Shown here: positions 26,745 through 36,201 of the stretch, piece by piece
How the letters are laid out: each line of letters begins with the position of its first letter
Position numbering within the stretch: the stretch's first letter is position 1
Assembly: GCF_000621725.1 (NCBI RefSeq)
Contig: NZ_JHXM01000011.1
Span: 62,001 to 126,000, forward strand
DNA from: Xylanibacter brevis ATCC 19188
GTDB lineage: Bacteria > Bacteroidota > Bacteroidia > Bacteroidales > Bacteroidaceae
Reading direction: 5' to 3'
DNA: 64,000 bases
The notes under the pieces: model-generated
Database searches by the model: none
Told to the model about the DNA's origin: nothing
The model's input: the letters and a program-made list of their open reading frames with translations, nothing else
Program-made: the position numbers and the translations under genes

Positions 26745-28105
26745 AAATTAAGACATTCAGCATAGGTGGTATTCACCCGGATGAGAACAAGTTGACCCAC
26801 GAAGTGCCAACCCAGTCAGCCCCATTGCCCACACAAGCCATCTTTCCATTGTCGCAACATATCGGTGCTCCAGCCAAGCCTGTTGTCAAGAAGGGAGATT
26901 TTGTTAAGGTCGGTACGTTAATAGCCGAGGCTGGTGGTTTTGTGTCGGCTCCCATCTATTCATCAGTCAGTGGCATCGTACTCAAAATCGATACCGCCAT
27001 TGATGCCACAGGCTATCGCAAACCTGCCATTTTTATCAACGTGGAAGGTGACGAATGGGAACCTTCTATCGACCGAACAGAAAAACTAGAATTAGTGAAA
27101 GACCATCCTGAGCTGACGCCCGAGGAGATTGTGAATCGAATCAAGTTAGGAGGTGTCACCGGTATGGGTGGAGCAGGATTCCCGACATTTATCAAACTCT
27201 GTCCGCCACCAAAAGCCAAGGCCGAGTGTGTGATAATTAATGCCGTAGAGTGCGAACCCTATATAACAGCCGATTACCGTCTGATGATGGAGCATAGTGA
27301 TGAGATACTTGTAGGACTGGAATTGTTAATGAAAGCAGCCAAGGTGACACGAGGCTATATTGGCATTGAAATTAACAAGCCCGCAGCTATCAAGCTTCTC
27401 AAGCAAAAATGCAACGAAGTGTTCTGTAACTCAGATTACAAGGTTGAGGTAGTACCTCTACAGCAACGCTATCCCCAGGGAGGCGAAAAGCAGTTGGTTG
27501 ACGCAGTCATTGGGCGCCAAGTACCAGCACCGCCAGCCATCCCCGTCAACGTTGGAGCAATAGTTCAGAATGTTGGTACTGCTTACGCTGTATATGAAGC
27601 AGTTATGAAACACAAACCACTTATCGAACGCTATACGACTGTTACAGGTAAAAAGCTATCGAAACCTGCAAACTATCTAGTGCGTATAGGTACTCCTATG
27701 CTACAACTGATAGATCTATGCGGAGGGATGCCGGAAGACGACAACAAAGTCTTGGCTGGTGGACCTATGATGGGCAAAGCACTCACTTCTACCGAGGTGC
27801 CTATCTGCAAAGGTACAAATGCCGTAACAATCCTCTCGGGCGATGAAGCTCGTCGTCGGACACCTGCCCCGTGTATCCGTTGCGCCAAATGTGTCTCCGC
27901 ATGTCCGATGGGACTTGAACCCTATCTTTTGGCAAAGCTTTCAGCTTTCAAGGAATGGGAACGTGCCGAGCGCAACGACATCGTCAGTTGTATAGAATGC
28001 GGTTCGTGTCAGTTCACGTGTCCTGCGCATCGTCCGTTGCTGGACAATATCCGCTTAGGTAAGAGCACCGTTATGGGTATCATTAAATCAAGACAAATAA
28101 AATGA
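26741..28105 (+). CDS. rnfC: Rnf complex NADH-binding subunit C
   Basis: 454 residues, soluble, binds NAD(H) and FMN and carries two 4Fe-4S clusters. GGVTGMGGAGFPTFIKL and ECEPYITADYRLM are the Complex I 51-kDa-like nucleotide sites. CIRCAKCVSACPMGLEP and CIECGSCQFTCPA are the clusters. The ATG at 26741 (MKIKTFSIGG) is preferred; the frame is open to 26636, but that part lies within rnfB. AGGAGGT sits 6 nt upstream, an unusually good Shine-Dalgarno match for this group. Confidence 0.97.
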   Translation: MKIKTFSIGGIHPDENKLTHEVPTQSAPLPTQAIFPLSQHIGAPAKPVVKKGDFVKVGTLIAEAGGFVSAPIYSSVSGIVLKIDTAIDATGYRKPAIFINVEGDEWEPSIDRTEKLELVKDHPELTPEEIVNRIKLGGVTGMGGAGFPTFIKLCPPPKAKAECVIINAVECEPYITADYRLMMEHSDEILVGLELLMKAAKVTRGYIGIEINKPAAIKLLKQKCNEVFCNSDYKVEVVPLQQRYPQGGEKQLVDAVIGRQVPAPPAIPVNVGAIVQNVGTAYAVYEAVMKHKPLIERYTTVTGKKLSKPANYLVRIGTPMLQLIDLCGGMPEDDNKVLAGGPMMGKALTSTEVPICKGTNAVTILSGDEARRRTPAPCIRCAKCVSACPMGLEPYLLAKLSAFKEWERAERNDIVSCIECGSCQFTCPAHRPLLDNIRLGKSTVMGIIKSRQIK

Positions 28106-29103
28106 AACAACTTATAGTATCTCTTTCGCCACATGCTCACGGAAATGATTCCGTAGAGCGCAATATGTATGGTGTCATCATCGCGCTAATACCTGCCTTG
28201 CTGGTATCGTTTGTTTATTTTGGCATTGGCTCTATTGTCGTTTGCCTTTCCAGTGTTATAGCATGTGTATTTTTCGAGTGGTTCATCGCCAAGTATGTAA
28301 TGGGCCGCCAGACATGTAGCATTCTCGATGGATCAGCAGCTTTGACAGGCCTTCTTCTAGGCATGAACCTACCATCTAACCTACCAATTTGGATTGTTAT
28401 TATCGGCGCCTTATTTGCCATAGGTGTAGCCAAAATGACGTTTGGTGGTCTCGGTAATAATATATTCAATCCAGCTTTGGTTGGTCGTTGTGTACTGCTT
28501 GTTGCCTTTCCTGCCCAGATGACTAGTTGGCCCCAGCCCGGCCAGTTATGGCAATATACAGATGCTGTCACTGGTGCCACCCCCCTATCCATTATGAAGC
28601 AGGCAATTCAAACGGGCGATGCGGCCGTACTCGATCAGTTACCTGATGCTTTTCACCTATTGCTAGGCAACCATTCTATTGGCGGTGGCGCAGGAACCAT
28701 CGGTGAGATATGCGGACTAGCCCTCTTGTTAGGTTTAGCCTTTATGTTATGGCGACGCATTATCACCTGGCATATTCCCGTCAGCATCATTGCAACGGTT
28801 TTCTTATTCAGCACGGTAATGCATATTATCAACCCGATTTACGCTGACCCAACTACTGTCATTCTAAGTGGCGGGCTATTACTTGGTGCCATCTTCATGG
28901 CCACTGATTATGTTACATCTCCAATGACCGCCCGTGGTCAGCTTGTATATGGTGTTTGCATCGGTCTGCTCACCATCGTTATCCGCAATTGGGGATCCTA
29001 TCCTGAGGGCATGTCATTTGCCATTCTTATCATGAATGCCTTCACACCACTCATCAACAATTACATGAAACCAAAAAGATTCGGAGAGGAGATCAAGAAA
29101 TGA
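28102..29103 (+). CDS. rnfD: Rnf complex membrane subunit D
   Basis: 333 residues with eight or more membrane helices, homologous to NqrB. The covalent FMN site is seen as TDAVTGATPLS (~155), where the threonine carries FMN through a phosphoester bond. Further family motifs are GGLGNNIFNPALVGR and MATDYVTSPMT. It overlaps rnfC and rnfG by 4 bp (ATGA) at each end, so translation is coupled. It forms part of the ion-conducting core. Confidence 0.97.
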   Translation: MKQLIVSLSPHAHGNDSVERNMYGVIIALIPALLVSFVYFGIGSIVVCLSSVIACVFFEWFIAKYVMGRQTCSILDGSAALTGLLLGMNLPSNLPIWIVIIGALFAIGVAKMTFGGLGNNIFNPALVGRCVLLVAFPAQMTSWPQPGQLWQYTDAVTGATPLSIMKQAIQTGDAAVLDQLPDAFHLLLGNHSIGGGAGTIGEICGLALLLGLAFMLWRRIITWHIPVSIIATVFLFSTVMHIINPIYADPTTVILSGGLLLGAIFMATDYVTSPMTARGQLVYGVCIGLLTIVIRNWGSYPEGMSFAILIMNAFTPLINNYMKPKRFGEEIKK

Positions 29104-29714
29104 GAAAGCTTGAATCATCATTAATAAATATGGTGCTGGTACTTACGGGAGTTGCTATTATTATGAGCATCGTACTAGCCAGTGTAAACCATATAACCAG
29201 TGAACCTATTGCCTTACAGCAGCAGAAGGCTTTAGCCGATGGCATCAAGGCGGTGATGCAGGCCGACGACATCTGCGTCAGCCGCACAGACACAGTTCAG
29301 CAAACCGACGATAGTGGCAAACCGCAACTATTCTTAGTTTATCAAAATGAGCTTGGTGCAGCTGTGGAAAGCACCACCAATGGCTTTGGCGGCAAGCTGC
29401 GTGTATTGGTAGGATTCAATAACCAGGGCAAAATTTTGGGCTACACAATTTTAGAACATGCCGAGACGCCTGGACTAGGCGCCAAGGTCACTGAGTGGTT
29501 TCAAAGTGGACAAAAAAGCTCCATCATTGGTCTATCCCCCGCTAAGCCTCTCACGGTATCAAAGGACGGTGGTACCATAGATGCTATTACTGCATCTACC
29601 ATTACAAGTAGAGCATTTCTTTTAGCTGTCAACAATGCCTATCGTGCTTATAAAACAATGTCTATCGATGGAGAAACAGCAGCCACTCCACAAACTAAAG
29701 ATAAGAAGGAATAA
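29100..29714 (+). CDS. rnfG: Rnf complex flavoprotein subunit G
   Basis: 204 residues: one N-terminal membrane anchor and an extracytoplasmic FMN-binding domain. The covalent flavin motif is DAITASTITS (~165), where the second threonine should carry FMN. GHGETPGLG-like family spacing appears as EHAETPGLGAKV. It is homologous to NqrC. The order B-C-D-G-E-A is the standard Rnf operon order. Confidence 0.96.
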   Translation: MRKLESSLINMVLVLTGVAIIMSIVLASVNHITSEPIALQQQKALADGIKAVMQADDICVSRTDTVQQTDDSGKPQLFLVYQNELGAAVESTTNGFGGKLRVLVGFNNQGKILGYTILEHAETPGLGAKVTEWFQSGQKSSIIGLSPAKPLTVSKDGGTIDAITASTITSRAFLLAVNNAYRAYKTMSIDGETAATPQTKDKKE

Positions 29715-29719
29715 GTGAA

Positions 29720-30304
29720 ATGAAAGCTATACAAATTATCAAGAATGGCATCATCAAAGAGAATCCTACCTTTGTACTGATGCTTGGCATGTGTCCTACA
29801 CTTGCCACCACGTCTTCAGCCATCAATGGTCTTTCAATGGGCTTAGCTACCATGGTTGTTCTTATATGCACCAATGTGGTCATTTCGTGCCTAAAAAGTA
29901 TAACGCCCGACAAGGTTCGCATACCTGTATTCATCGTTGTGATTGCAGCCTTCGTCACCATCCTACAGATGACCATTCGGGCCTACCTGCCTGCTATCGA
30001 TAAGGCACTAGGACTATTCATACCACTTATTGTTGTCAACTGCATCATTCTGGGGCGCGCTGAAGCCTTTGCATCCAAACACACACCACTGGCATCGCTT
30101 TTCGATGGTATTGGCATTGGACTAGGATTCACGCTGGCACTTACCTTGTTAGGCATGGTTCGAGAATTGCTAGGTGCAGGCTCTCTTTTCGGCTACACTA
30201 TCATCTCCGAGCAATACAACATTCTGCTATTCGTCTTGGCTCCTGGTGCATTCATAACTTTAGGCTATCTTATTGCATTAGTCAGAAAAATAACAGAACG
30301 ATAA
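29720..30304 (+). CDS. rnfE: Rnf complex membrane subunit E
   Basis: 194 residues with six helices, homologous to NqrD and paired with RnfA as an inverted-topology partner. It contains the family motifs NPTFVLMLGMCPTLATT, where the cysteine belongs to the membrane Fe-S centre reported for Nqr/Rnf, and LIVVNCIILGRAEAFA with the second cysteine. It starts 5 bp after rnfG. Confidence 0.96.
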   Translation: MKAIQIIKNGIIKENPTFVLMLGMCPTLATTSSAINGLSMGLATMVVLICTNVVISCLKSITPDKVRIPVFIVVIAAFVTILQMTIRAYLPAIDKALGLFIPLIVVNCIILGRAEAFASKHTPLASLFDGIGIGLGFTLALTLLGMVRELLGAGSLFGYTIISEQYNILLFVLAPGAFITLGYLIALVRKITER

Positions 30305-30364
30305 TATATATCCCTTTTAGCATTGCTGCAAGGAAATAATTTTCAATAAAGATATTACAAGAAT

Positions 30365-30940
30365 ATGGAATACTTACTGATTTTCATAAGTGCTGTCTTT
30401 GTCAACAACATTGTGTTGGCGCAGTTTTTGGGCATATGCCCCTTCTTGGGCGTTTCTAAAAAGATAGACACCTCATTGGGAATGTCGGCAGCAGTAGCCT
30501 TTGTTATGGTTCTGGCCACATTAGTCACATGGTTGGTACAATCCTACCTGCTAGTACCCTTCCATCTAGAGTATTTGCAAACTATTGCTTTCATTCTAGT
30601 CATTGCCTCACTTGTTCAGATGATAGAGATTGTACTGAAGAAAGTTTCTCCAACTCTGTATCAGGCATTGGGTATCTTCTTGCCACTTATCACCACTAAC
30701 TGTGCCGTGCTGGGTGTCGCCATCCTAGTTATTCAGAAAGAAATGTCTCTGGCTCACTCTGTGATGTATGCCCTATCTACGGCAATTGGCTTTGGCCTAG
30801 CTCTAACCGTGTTTGCCGGCATTCGCGAACAGTTGGCACTAAACGATGTACCCAAGGGCATGCAAGGTATGGCTATCGTACTAGTCACAGCCGGCCTGCT
30901 TAGCCTCGCCTTCATGGGTTTCTCGGGTATTGGAAACTAA
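30365..30940 (+). CDS. rnfA: Rnf complex membrane subunit A
   Basis: 191 residues with six helices, homologous to NqrE. NNIVLAQFLGICPFLGVSK and LPLITTNCAVLGVAI carry the two cysteines that pair with those of RnfE across the membrane. The gap to rnfE is 60 bp, larger than elsewhere in the operon, with no promoter element visible. Two hairpins follow the gene. Confidence 0.97.
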   Translation: MEYLLIFISAVFVNNIVLAQFLGICPFLGVSKKIDTSLGMSAAVAFVMVLATLVTWLVQSYLLVPFHLEYLQTIAFILVIASLVQMIEIVLKKVSPTLYQALGIFLPLITTNCAVLGVAILVIQKEMSLAHSVMYALSTAIGFGLALTVFAGIREQLALNDVPKGMQGMAIVLVTAGLLSLAFMGFSGIGN

Positions 30941-30943
30941 GAA

Positions 30944-30967
30944 AGACAAGATGCGATTGTCTTGTCT
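30944..30967 (+). terminator. Possible terminator of the rnf operon
   Basis: AGACAAGA (30944-30951) pairs with TCTTGTCT (30960-30967) around an 8-nt loop, directly after the rnfA stop. The T run that follows (GTGTTTT) is short. Confidence 0.5.
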
Positions 30968-30972
30968 GCGTG

Positions 30973-31022
30973 TTTTACCCTGAAAAACGTTGAATCAAAA
31001 AACAACGTTCTTCAGGGTAAAA
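30973..31022. repeat. Long near-perfect inverted repeat after rnfA
   Basis: A 20-base arm at 30973-30992 (12 bp TTTTACCCTGAA plus AACGTTG with one unpaired base) pairs with 31003-31022 around a 10-nt loop. The symmetric T/A ends mean it could work as a terminator in either direction, but no gene approaches from the right. Confidence 0.75.
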
Positions 31023-31168
31023 TTGTGAGATAATAATAAAAAGCGCAGGCTCTCCACTTCAACAATTAAAAGATGTGTATTTATTGATATACATCTGTAG
31101 AAAATCCAAAGATAAAGAACAAAAACAAAAAAAAACTTGAAATATTACTCAATACGGATTTTATTTAG

Positions 31169-31176
31169 TAACTTTG
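31169..31176 (+). promoter_or_regulatory. -7 promoter element of the ThiE-like gene
   Basis: TAACTTTG, an exact -7 consensus match 51 nt upstream of the ATG at 31228. No TTG is present 19-21 bp upstream. The rest of 31023-31227 is A+T-rich and shows no riboswitch-like conserved core. Confidence 0.55.
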
Positions 31177-31227
31177 CATCGCAAAACAGCAAATTCTTTA
31201 TAACGTAATAAAATAATGGCTTAAAAG

Positions 31228-31836
31228 ATGAAGCTTATCATCCTTACAAGAGCCACGTTTTTCGTGGAAGAAGACAAGATTCTGACAAGTCTTTTTGAAG
31301 AAGGCATGGAGAATCTGCATCTATACAAGCCCGGTTCAGAACCAGTATATTCTGAACGGCTTCTTACCCTTCTCTCTGAAGACTATTATAAAAAGATTAC
31401 TGTTCACGACCATTTCTACCTGAAAGAAGAATATGGGCTGCACGGCATTCATCTTGACGCTGCAGATATTGAAAAGCCTGAAGGATACAAAGGACATACA
31501 AGTTGTACATGCCATAGCATTGAAGAACTTCATGATGCCAAAAAGCGCAACGACTATGTTTTCCTGAAGACGATCTTTGATAGCAATAGTAATCCTGACG
31601 ACAAACAGACACTCGACATGGAAAGCTTGAGAAATGCGTCGAAGAAAGGATTAATTGACAGACATGTATACGCTATGGGTGGTATATGCCTGGATAATAT
31701 AAAAGAAATGAAAGATCTTGGCTTTGGCGGAGTCGTGATTTGTGGTGATATATGGAATAGATTTAGTATTCATCATGGTCAAGACTTCAAAGAGCTGATC
31801 ACACATTTCCAGAAATTACAAAAGGCAGTAAGTTAA
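31228..31836 (+). CDS. Thiamine-phosphate-synthase-like (ThiE/TenI family) protein
   Basis: 202 residues with the ThiE/TenI barrel pattern: an opening LIILTRATFF, the GLHGIHLDAADI strand, a CTCHSIEEL segment, DYVFLKTIFDS and YAMGGICLDNIKEMKDLGFGGVVICGDIW. Several residues that bind the pyrophosphate in true ThiE are not obvious, and no other thiamine gene or TPP riboswitch is nearby. It may be a TenI-like paralogue or have another phosphosugar-like substrate. prs follows after 22 bp. Confidence 0.65.
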   Translation: MKLIILTRATFFVEEDKILTSLFEEGMENLHLYKPGSEPVYSERLLTLLSEDYYKKITVHDHFYLKEEYGLHGIHLDAADIEKPEGYKGHTSCTCHSIEELHDAKKRNDYVFLKTIFDSNSNPDDKQTLDMESLRNASKKGLIDRHVYAMGGICLDNIKEMKDLGFGGVVICGDIWNRFSIHHGQDFKELITHFQKLQKAVS

Positions 31837-31858
31837 TTTTCGATTATACAATAAAAAA

Positions 31859-32797
31859 ATGAGTACACAAAACTCCTACATGGTATTCTCAGGTACAGCA
31901 ACTAAGTACCTGGCTGAAAAAATCTGTCAAAGTTTGGGTTGCCCTTTAGGTAAAATGCAGATGACAAAGTTCTCTGACGGAGAATTCGCAGTGTCTTACG
32001 AAGAATCAATTCGTGGTCGCGATGTATTCTTGGTGCAGAGCACATTTCCCTCTAGTGACAACTTGATGGAACTGCTGCTTATGATTGACGCAGCGAAACG
32101 TGCTTCTGCCCGTACCATCAATGCTGTTATCCCCTATTTTGGATGGGCGCGTCAAGACAGAAAAGATAAGCCACGCGTTTCAATTGGTGCGAAACTCGTA
32201 GCCGATCTTCTTAGCACCGCAGGAGTTAACCGTGTTATCACGATGGACTTGCACGCAGATCAGATTCAAGGTTTCTTTGATGTTCCCGTAGATCATCTCT
32301 ACGCGTCAGGCGTTATTCTCCCCTATCTACAGAGTTTGAAGCTGAAGGAAATGGTCATTGCATCTCCTGACGTCGGTGGTTCAAAGCGCGCTAACACATA
32401 TGCCAAATATCTTGGTTGTCCACTGGTTCTATGCAACAAGACTCGTGCTAGAGCAAACGTAGTAGAGTCTATGCAAATCATTGGTGACGTAGAAGGTAAG
32501 AACGTTGTAATCATCGACGATATGGTTGACACCGCTGGTACCATCACTAAGGCTGCCGATCTAATGATGGCTGCCGGCGCAAGTAGCGTTAGAGCCTGTG
32601 CTTCGCACTGCGTGATGAGCGGACCTGCTAGTGAAAGAGTTCAAGAGTCTGCTCTTGAGGAAATTGTATTTACCGATTCAATTCCTTACACTCAGCGTTG
32701 CGCAAAGGTTAAGCAGATCTCAGTTGCAGACATGTTCGCCGAGACTATTCGCCGCGTGATTGCAAACGAGAGCATCAGCGATCAATATCTAGTATAA
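31859..32797 (+). CDS. prs: Ribose-phosphate pyrophosphokinase
   Basis: Makes PRPP from ribose-5-phosphate and ATP, feeding nucleotide, histidine and NAD synthesis. 312 residues, usual length. Motifs: FSDGEFAVSYEESIRGRDVFLVQS, the flexible loop FGWARQDRKDKPR, ASPDVGGSKRA, and the PRPP-binding signature VVIIDDMVDTAGTI. It starts 22 bp after the ThiE-like gene and 9 bp before the thioredoxin-like gene. Confidence 0.97.
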   Translation: MSTQNSYMVFSGTATKYLAEKICQSLGCPLGKMQMTKFSDGEFAVSYEESIRGRDVFLVQSTFPSSDNLMELLLMIDAAKRASARTINAVIPYFGWARQDRKDKPRVSIGAKLVADLLSTAGVNRVITMDLHADQIQGFFDVPVDHLYASGVILPYLQSLKLKEMVIASPDVGGSKRANTYAKYLGCPLVLCNKTRARANVVESMQIIGDVEGKNVVIIDDMVDTAGTITKAADLMMAAGASSVRACASHCVMSGPASERVQESALEEIVFTDSIPYTQRCAKVKQISVADMFAETIRRVIANESISDQYLV

Positions 32798-32806
32798 CAA
32801 TATTGT

Positions 32807-33901
32807 ATGAAGACTCATAAATTATCTATTGGGCTAACTAGTTTAGCCCTTTTCTTTTCAGCATGTCACTCAAACAGTTATAAGATTGAGGGAACTACTG
32901 AAGGAATGTCTGACGGAGACACACTGTTTATTGTTGACGCCTTTGGTAATCCTACCGACACACTGACCATCAGTAATGGTAAGTTCGAATACGAAGGAGA
33001 AGTAGATTCGGCTGCCCTCTATTTGCTAGGAGCACCCGCATCTATGAATTCGGTATCGTTCTTCAAAGAACCTGGAACCATCAAGATTCATTTCTCTGCT
33101 GATGGTAATTCTAAGGTATCAGGAACTAAAGCCAATGATGGATTGCAGATTTTCGAGGATATCAACACGGAATATGCGAAAAAAGCTGAAGAGTTGATGA
33201 TGACGGCAAAACCTGACGAGATGACAGAAGCGCAGCAGAAGGCCATATTCCAGCAATACAAGAATCTGCAGAAAGAAATGCTTGACAAAATTCTTGAACT
33301 TGCTTCTGACAATATCGACAATGAATTTGGCTACTACCTAGTAGTCAACATTCCCATCAACGAAGAGGCACTTACACCAGAGAAGGCTTCTGAACTGATT
33401 GAGAAGATGCCTGAAAAATTCAAAAAGCGCCAGCTTATCAAAGAGTTAAGAGAGCGTATATCGGCCTATCAGGATCTAGCAGTAGGAAAAGAAATTAAAG
33501 ATTTCACACTGACCACACCCGATGGAGCACCACTGAGCATCATGAGCGAGGTTAGTAAACATAAGATAACAGTTCTCGACTTCTGGGCCTCATGGTGCAA
33601 CCCATGTCGCAGGGAAATGCCCAACATTGTGAAGCTATACAAGGACTATCAGCCAAAAGGCTTAGGCATCATTGGTATTTCTCTTGATGAGGATGCAGAT
33701 GAATGGAAAAAAGCCATCAAAAGCATGGGACTCACATGGCCACAAGTTTCCGATTTGAAAGGGTGGCAATCTGAACCAGCAAAAAGATTCCAAGTAAGAG
33801 CAATTCCATTCACTATGGTTTTAGACAACAATGGAAAAATCATAGCAAAAGAGTTAAGAGGCGTAGAACTCGAAAACTTTATCAAGCAACAGCTTAATTA
33901 A
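32807..33901 (+). CDS. TlpA-type thioredoxin-fold lipoprotein
   Basis: 364 residues. Signal peptide II with lipobox FSAC (Cys20). An N-terminal DUF4369-like beta domain (YKIEGTTEGMSDGDTLFIVD) is followed by a helical linker (~120-220) and then a redoxin domain with active site WCNPC (~266) and the cis-proline region RAIPFTM. Probably a periplasmic disulfide reductase, exposed on a membrane. Such proteins are expanded in Bacteroidetes and the substrate is unknown. A bidirectional terminator follows directly. Confidence 0.88.
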   Translation: MKTHKLSIGLTSLALFFSACHSNSYKIEGTTEGMSDGDTLFIVDAFGNPTDTLTISNGKFEYEGEVDSAALYLLGAPASMNSVSFFKEPGTIKIHFSADGNSKVSGTKANDGLQIFEDINTEYAKKAEELMMTAKPDEMTEAQQKAIFQQYKNLQKEMLDKILELASDNIDNEFGYYLVVNIPINEEALTPEKASELIEKMPEKFKKRQLIKELRERISAYQDLAVGKEIKDFTLTTPDGAPLSIMSEVSKHKITVLDFWASWCNPCRREMPNIVKLYKDYQPKGLGIIGISLDEDADEWKKAIKSMGLTWPQVSDLKGWQSEPAKRFQVRAIPFTMVLDNNGKIIAKELRGVELENFIKQQLN

Positions 33902-33907
33902 CTAATA

Positions 33908-33945
33908 AAGAACGGCGGACTTCATCAAGAAGATCCGCCGTTCTT
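33908..33945. terminator. Bidirectional terminator between TlpA-like gene and panD
   Basis: AAGAACGGCGGA (33908-33919) and TCCGCCGTTCTT (33934-33945) form a perfect 12-bp stem with a 14-nt loop between two convergent genes. The A/T ends serve both directions. Confidence 0.85.
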
Positions 33946-33963
33946 ATATATAAGTTTACAAGA

Positions 33964-34308
33964 TTAAACCAACTTATTGTCCTTTGGGAAAACAACTGTC
34001 GGTTTGAAAGTCTTTGCTTCTTCAAAATCCATCAACGCATACGAAATGATGATGACAGTATCTCCAACCTGAACTTTTCGTGCAGCGGCACCATTTAGAC
34101 AAATACAACCACTACCGCGCTCACCCTTTATGATATATGTCTCGAAGCGCTCACCATTGTTATTATCAACAATCTGTACTTTCTCGCCAGCAATCATATT
34201 GGCTGCATCAAGCAAAGCTTCGTCGATAGTGATACTACCCATGTAGTTCAAGTTCGCTTCCGTTACCTGAGCACAATGTATCTTTGACTTCAATACTTCT
34301 ATCATCAT
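33964..34308 (-). CDS. panD: Aspartate 1-decarboxylase
   Basis: Makes beta-alanine for pantothenate. The proenzyme self-cleaves at Gly24-Ser25 (YMGSITID), leaving a pyruvoyl group on the serine. The pattern [20 protein letters not shown] matches the E. coli numbering when the first ATG (34308) is used, which supports that start. 114 residues. It overlaps the end of panC by 4 bp (ATGA). Confidence 0.96.
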   Translation of the reverse strand: MMIEVLKSKIHCAQVTEANLNYMGSITIDEALLDAANMIAGEKVQIVDNNNGERFETYIIKGERGSGCICLNGAAARKVQVGDTVIIISYALMDFEEAKTFKPTVVFPKDNKLV

Positions 34309-35162
34309 GATTCTTTATATTTTATATGGTCGATAAGGCGAATGGGGGTCTTGCCACAATAAACAGTAATACATCCTACTACATAATCAGAAGTATCCCA
34401 ATCAGCAAGGTCCTGAAGCGTATTACCATCTACGATAGAGAAGTACTCCACGTCAAGTCCGTCAACAGCATTAATCGAGTCAACCACATAATCATGTGTT
34501 TCCTTCAACGAATGAGTCTTGCTATATACAACACTGTCCTTCAATGCTTCATAGATTCTAGGAGCGATAGCGCGTTCTTCTGGTTTTAACAATGTATTTC
34601 TGCTGGAACGAGCCAATCCATCGTCATCACGAACAATCGGACATTCCACGATTTGAACCCTCAGGTCCAGATGCTTGACCATTGCCTTCACGACAGCTAT
34701 CTGCTGCCAGTCTTTCTCACCAAAATAAGCCCGATCTGGACGAACTATGTAAAAAAGACGACTTACCACCTGACACACTCCGTTGAAATGGCCAGGACGA
34801 TGTGCGCCCTCCATAACAGTAGATACTGGAGGATACTCGAACTGACGCATATCGGGAGTTGGATACATATCCTCCACTTCGGGAGCAAAGACGTAATCAG
34901 CCTTACATTTCTCTAACAATTCGCAGTCAGCTTTTAAATCCCTCGGATAATTTTTAAGGTCATTTTTATCGTTGAATTGAGTAGGATTTACAAATACTGA
35001 TACCACTGTTACATCGTTATCCTTAACACTATGGCGCACAAGCGATGCATGACCCTCATGCAATGCTCCCATCGTGGGAACTAATCCGACAGAGTGTCCC
35101 TGCTTTCTCGCCTCAAAAAGTTCGTTTTGCAGGTCAACAATTTTACTTAAAACTTTCATCAA
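34305..35162 (-). CDS. panC: Pantothenate synthetase
   Basis: Joins pantoate and beta-alanine using ATP. 285 residues with the class I nucleotidyl-transferase motifs [36 protein letters not shown] and SSRNTLL (KMSKS-like site). panD overlaps it, so the two steps of pantothenate assembly are co-expressed. A weaker promoter-like TTACTTTG lies at 35214-35221 on the minus strand; its first positions depart from the consensus. Confidence 0.97.
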   Translation of the reverse strand: MMKVLSKIVDLQNELFEARKQGHSVGLVPTMGALHEGHASLVRHSVKDNDVTVVSVFVNPTQFNDKNDLKNYPRDLKADCELLEKCKADYVFAPEVEDMYPTPDMRQFEYPPVSTVMEGAHRPGHFNGVCQVVSRLFYIVRPDRAYFGEKDWQQIAVVKAMVKHLDLRVQIVECPIVRDDDGLARSSRNTLLKPEERAIAPRIYEALKDSVVYSKTHSLKETHDYVVDSINAVDGLDVEYFSIVDGNTLQDLADWDTSDYVVGCITVYCGKTPIRLIDHIKYKES

Positions 35163-35327
35163 TATTGTATATCTTTAATCACCAAAATTCATATCATGGC
35201 GTAAATTGCGGTGCAAAGTAACAACAATTTTTGCAAATATGGAAAAAAAAGACTAAAAAATAGCCTCTCAAATGTCACTTTTTCATAAAATAAGACCTTT
35301 TAATGCGTCTTTTAAGATTTTTTTTCG

Positions 35328-35335
35328 TACCTTTG
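35328..35335 (+). promoter_or_regulatory. -7 promoter element of the glycogen-synthase-like gene
   Basis: TACCTTTG, 21 nt before the ATG at 35357. An alternative start at 35303 lies upstream of this element and is therefore unlikely. Confidence 0.65.
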
Positions 35336-35356
35336 CATGGAAATAATCAAATAGTA

Positions 35357-36172
35357 ATGGCAAAGAAAAAGATTCTTTTTATCAACCAGGAGATTGCTCC
35401 TTACGTTCCTGATACGAATCTATCGCTCATGGGACGTGCTCTTCCTCAAGCAATGCAAGAGAAGAACCATGAAATCCGTACGTTCATGCCTAAGTGGGGA
35501 AATATCAATGAGCGCAGAGGTCAGCTTCATGAAGTGATCAGACTCTCTGGTATGAATCTCATTATTGACGACACCGACCATCCCCTAATTATTAAAGTCG
35601 CAAGCATTCAGTCTAGCCGCGTTCAAGTATATTTCATCGACAACGACGATTATTTTTCTAAACGCCAGATGGTTACAGACGAGCTTGGAGAGGATTATCC
35701 TGATAATGGTGAACGTGCCATCTTCTTTGCAAGAGGCGTACTCGAGACCGTCAAGAAACTGCGTTGGGTACCAGACATCATTCACTGCCAGGGTTGGATG
35801 AGTGCCGTAGTTCCATTGTACGTAAAAACAGCTTACCACGATGAGCCCTCTTTTGCCAATACAAAGATTGTTACCTCATTGTTTACCAAGGGCTTAAAAA
35901 ATGATTTGGGTACAAACTTCAAGAAATGTCTGGAATTCAGAGAGGCTAAAGCTGAACTGCTGGCTGGATACAAAGACAAATTTGACTTCGTGGAGTTAGG
36001 AAAGCTTGCTATTGATTATAGCGATGGTGTCATTCAGGCTAGCGAAGATGCCAATGCGCAACTGATCAAATACACTAAGAAAAAAGAAATTCCGCTGTTG
36101 CCCTTCACAGAAGATTTTGCTGACGCATACGAAAGCTTCTATGATCAGATTTATCCAGATCCGGTGGAATAA
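35357..36172 (+). CDS. Half-size glycogen/starch-synthase-like protein (GT5 N-terminal domain)
   Basis: 271 residues matching only the N-terminal Rossmann domain of glycogen synthase: KILFINQEIAPYVPDTNLSLMGRALPQAM, HEIRTFMPKWG, DIIHCQGWMSAVVPLYVKT and KIVTSLF. The C-terminal ADP-glucose-binding half is absent. The KxGGL motif that binds the donor is replaced by DTNLSL, and the HDW of real synthases is replaced by CQGW. It is therefore unlikely to be a catalytic synthase. I recall proteins of this size next to panC and a DUF4270 gene in other Bacteroidales, so it is probably a conserved family with another role. Confidence 0.75.
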   Translation: MAKKKILFINQEIAPYVPDTNLSLMGRALPQAMQEKNHEIRTFMPKWGNINERRGQLHEVIRLSGMNLIIDDTDHPLIIKVASIQSSRVQVYFIDNDDYFSKRQMVTDELGEDYPDNGERAIFFARGVLETVKKLRWVPDIIHCQGWMSAVVPLYVKTAYHDEPSFANTKIVTSLFTKGLKNDLGTNFKKCLEFREAKAELLAGYKDKFDFVELGKLAIDYSDGVIQASEDANAQLIKYTKKKEIPLLPFTEDFADAYESFYDQIYPDPVE

Positions 36173-36201
36173 TAAATTGATAATAACATCATACAATAAA
36201 A

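Noticed and set aside
31023..31227. TPP riboswitch before the ThiE-like gene
   Set aside because: The conserved CUGAGA-type core and paired arms of a THI element are not present; only an A+T-rich leader and a -7 element are seen.
35303..35356. N-terminal extension of the glycogen-synthase-like protein
   Set aside because: The start at 35303 lies upstream of the -7 element at 35328-35335; the ATG at 35357 begins the conserved domain directly.
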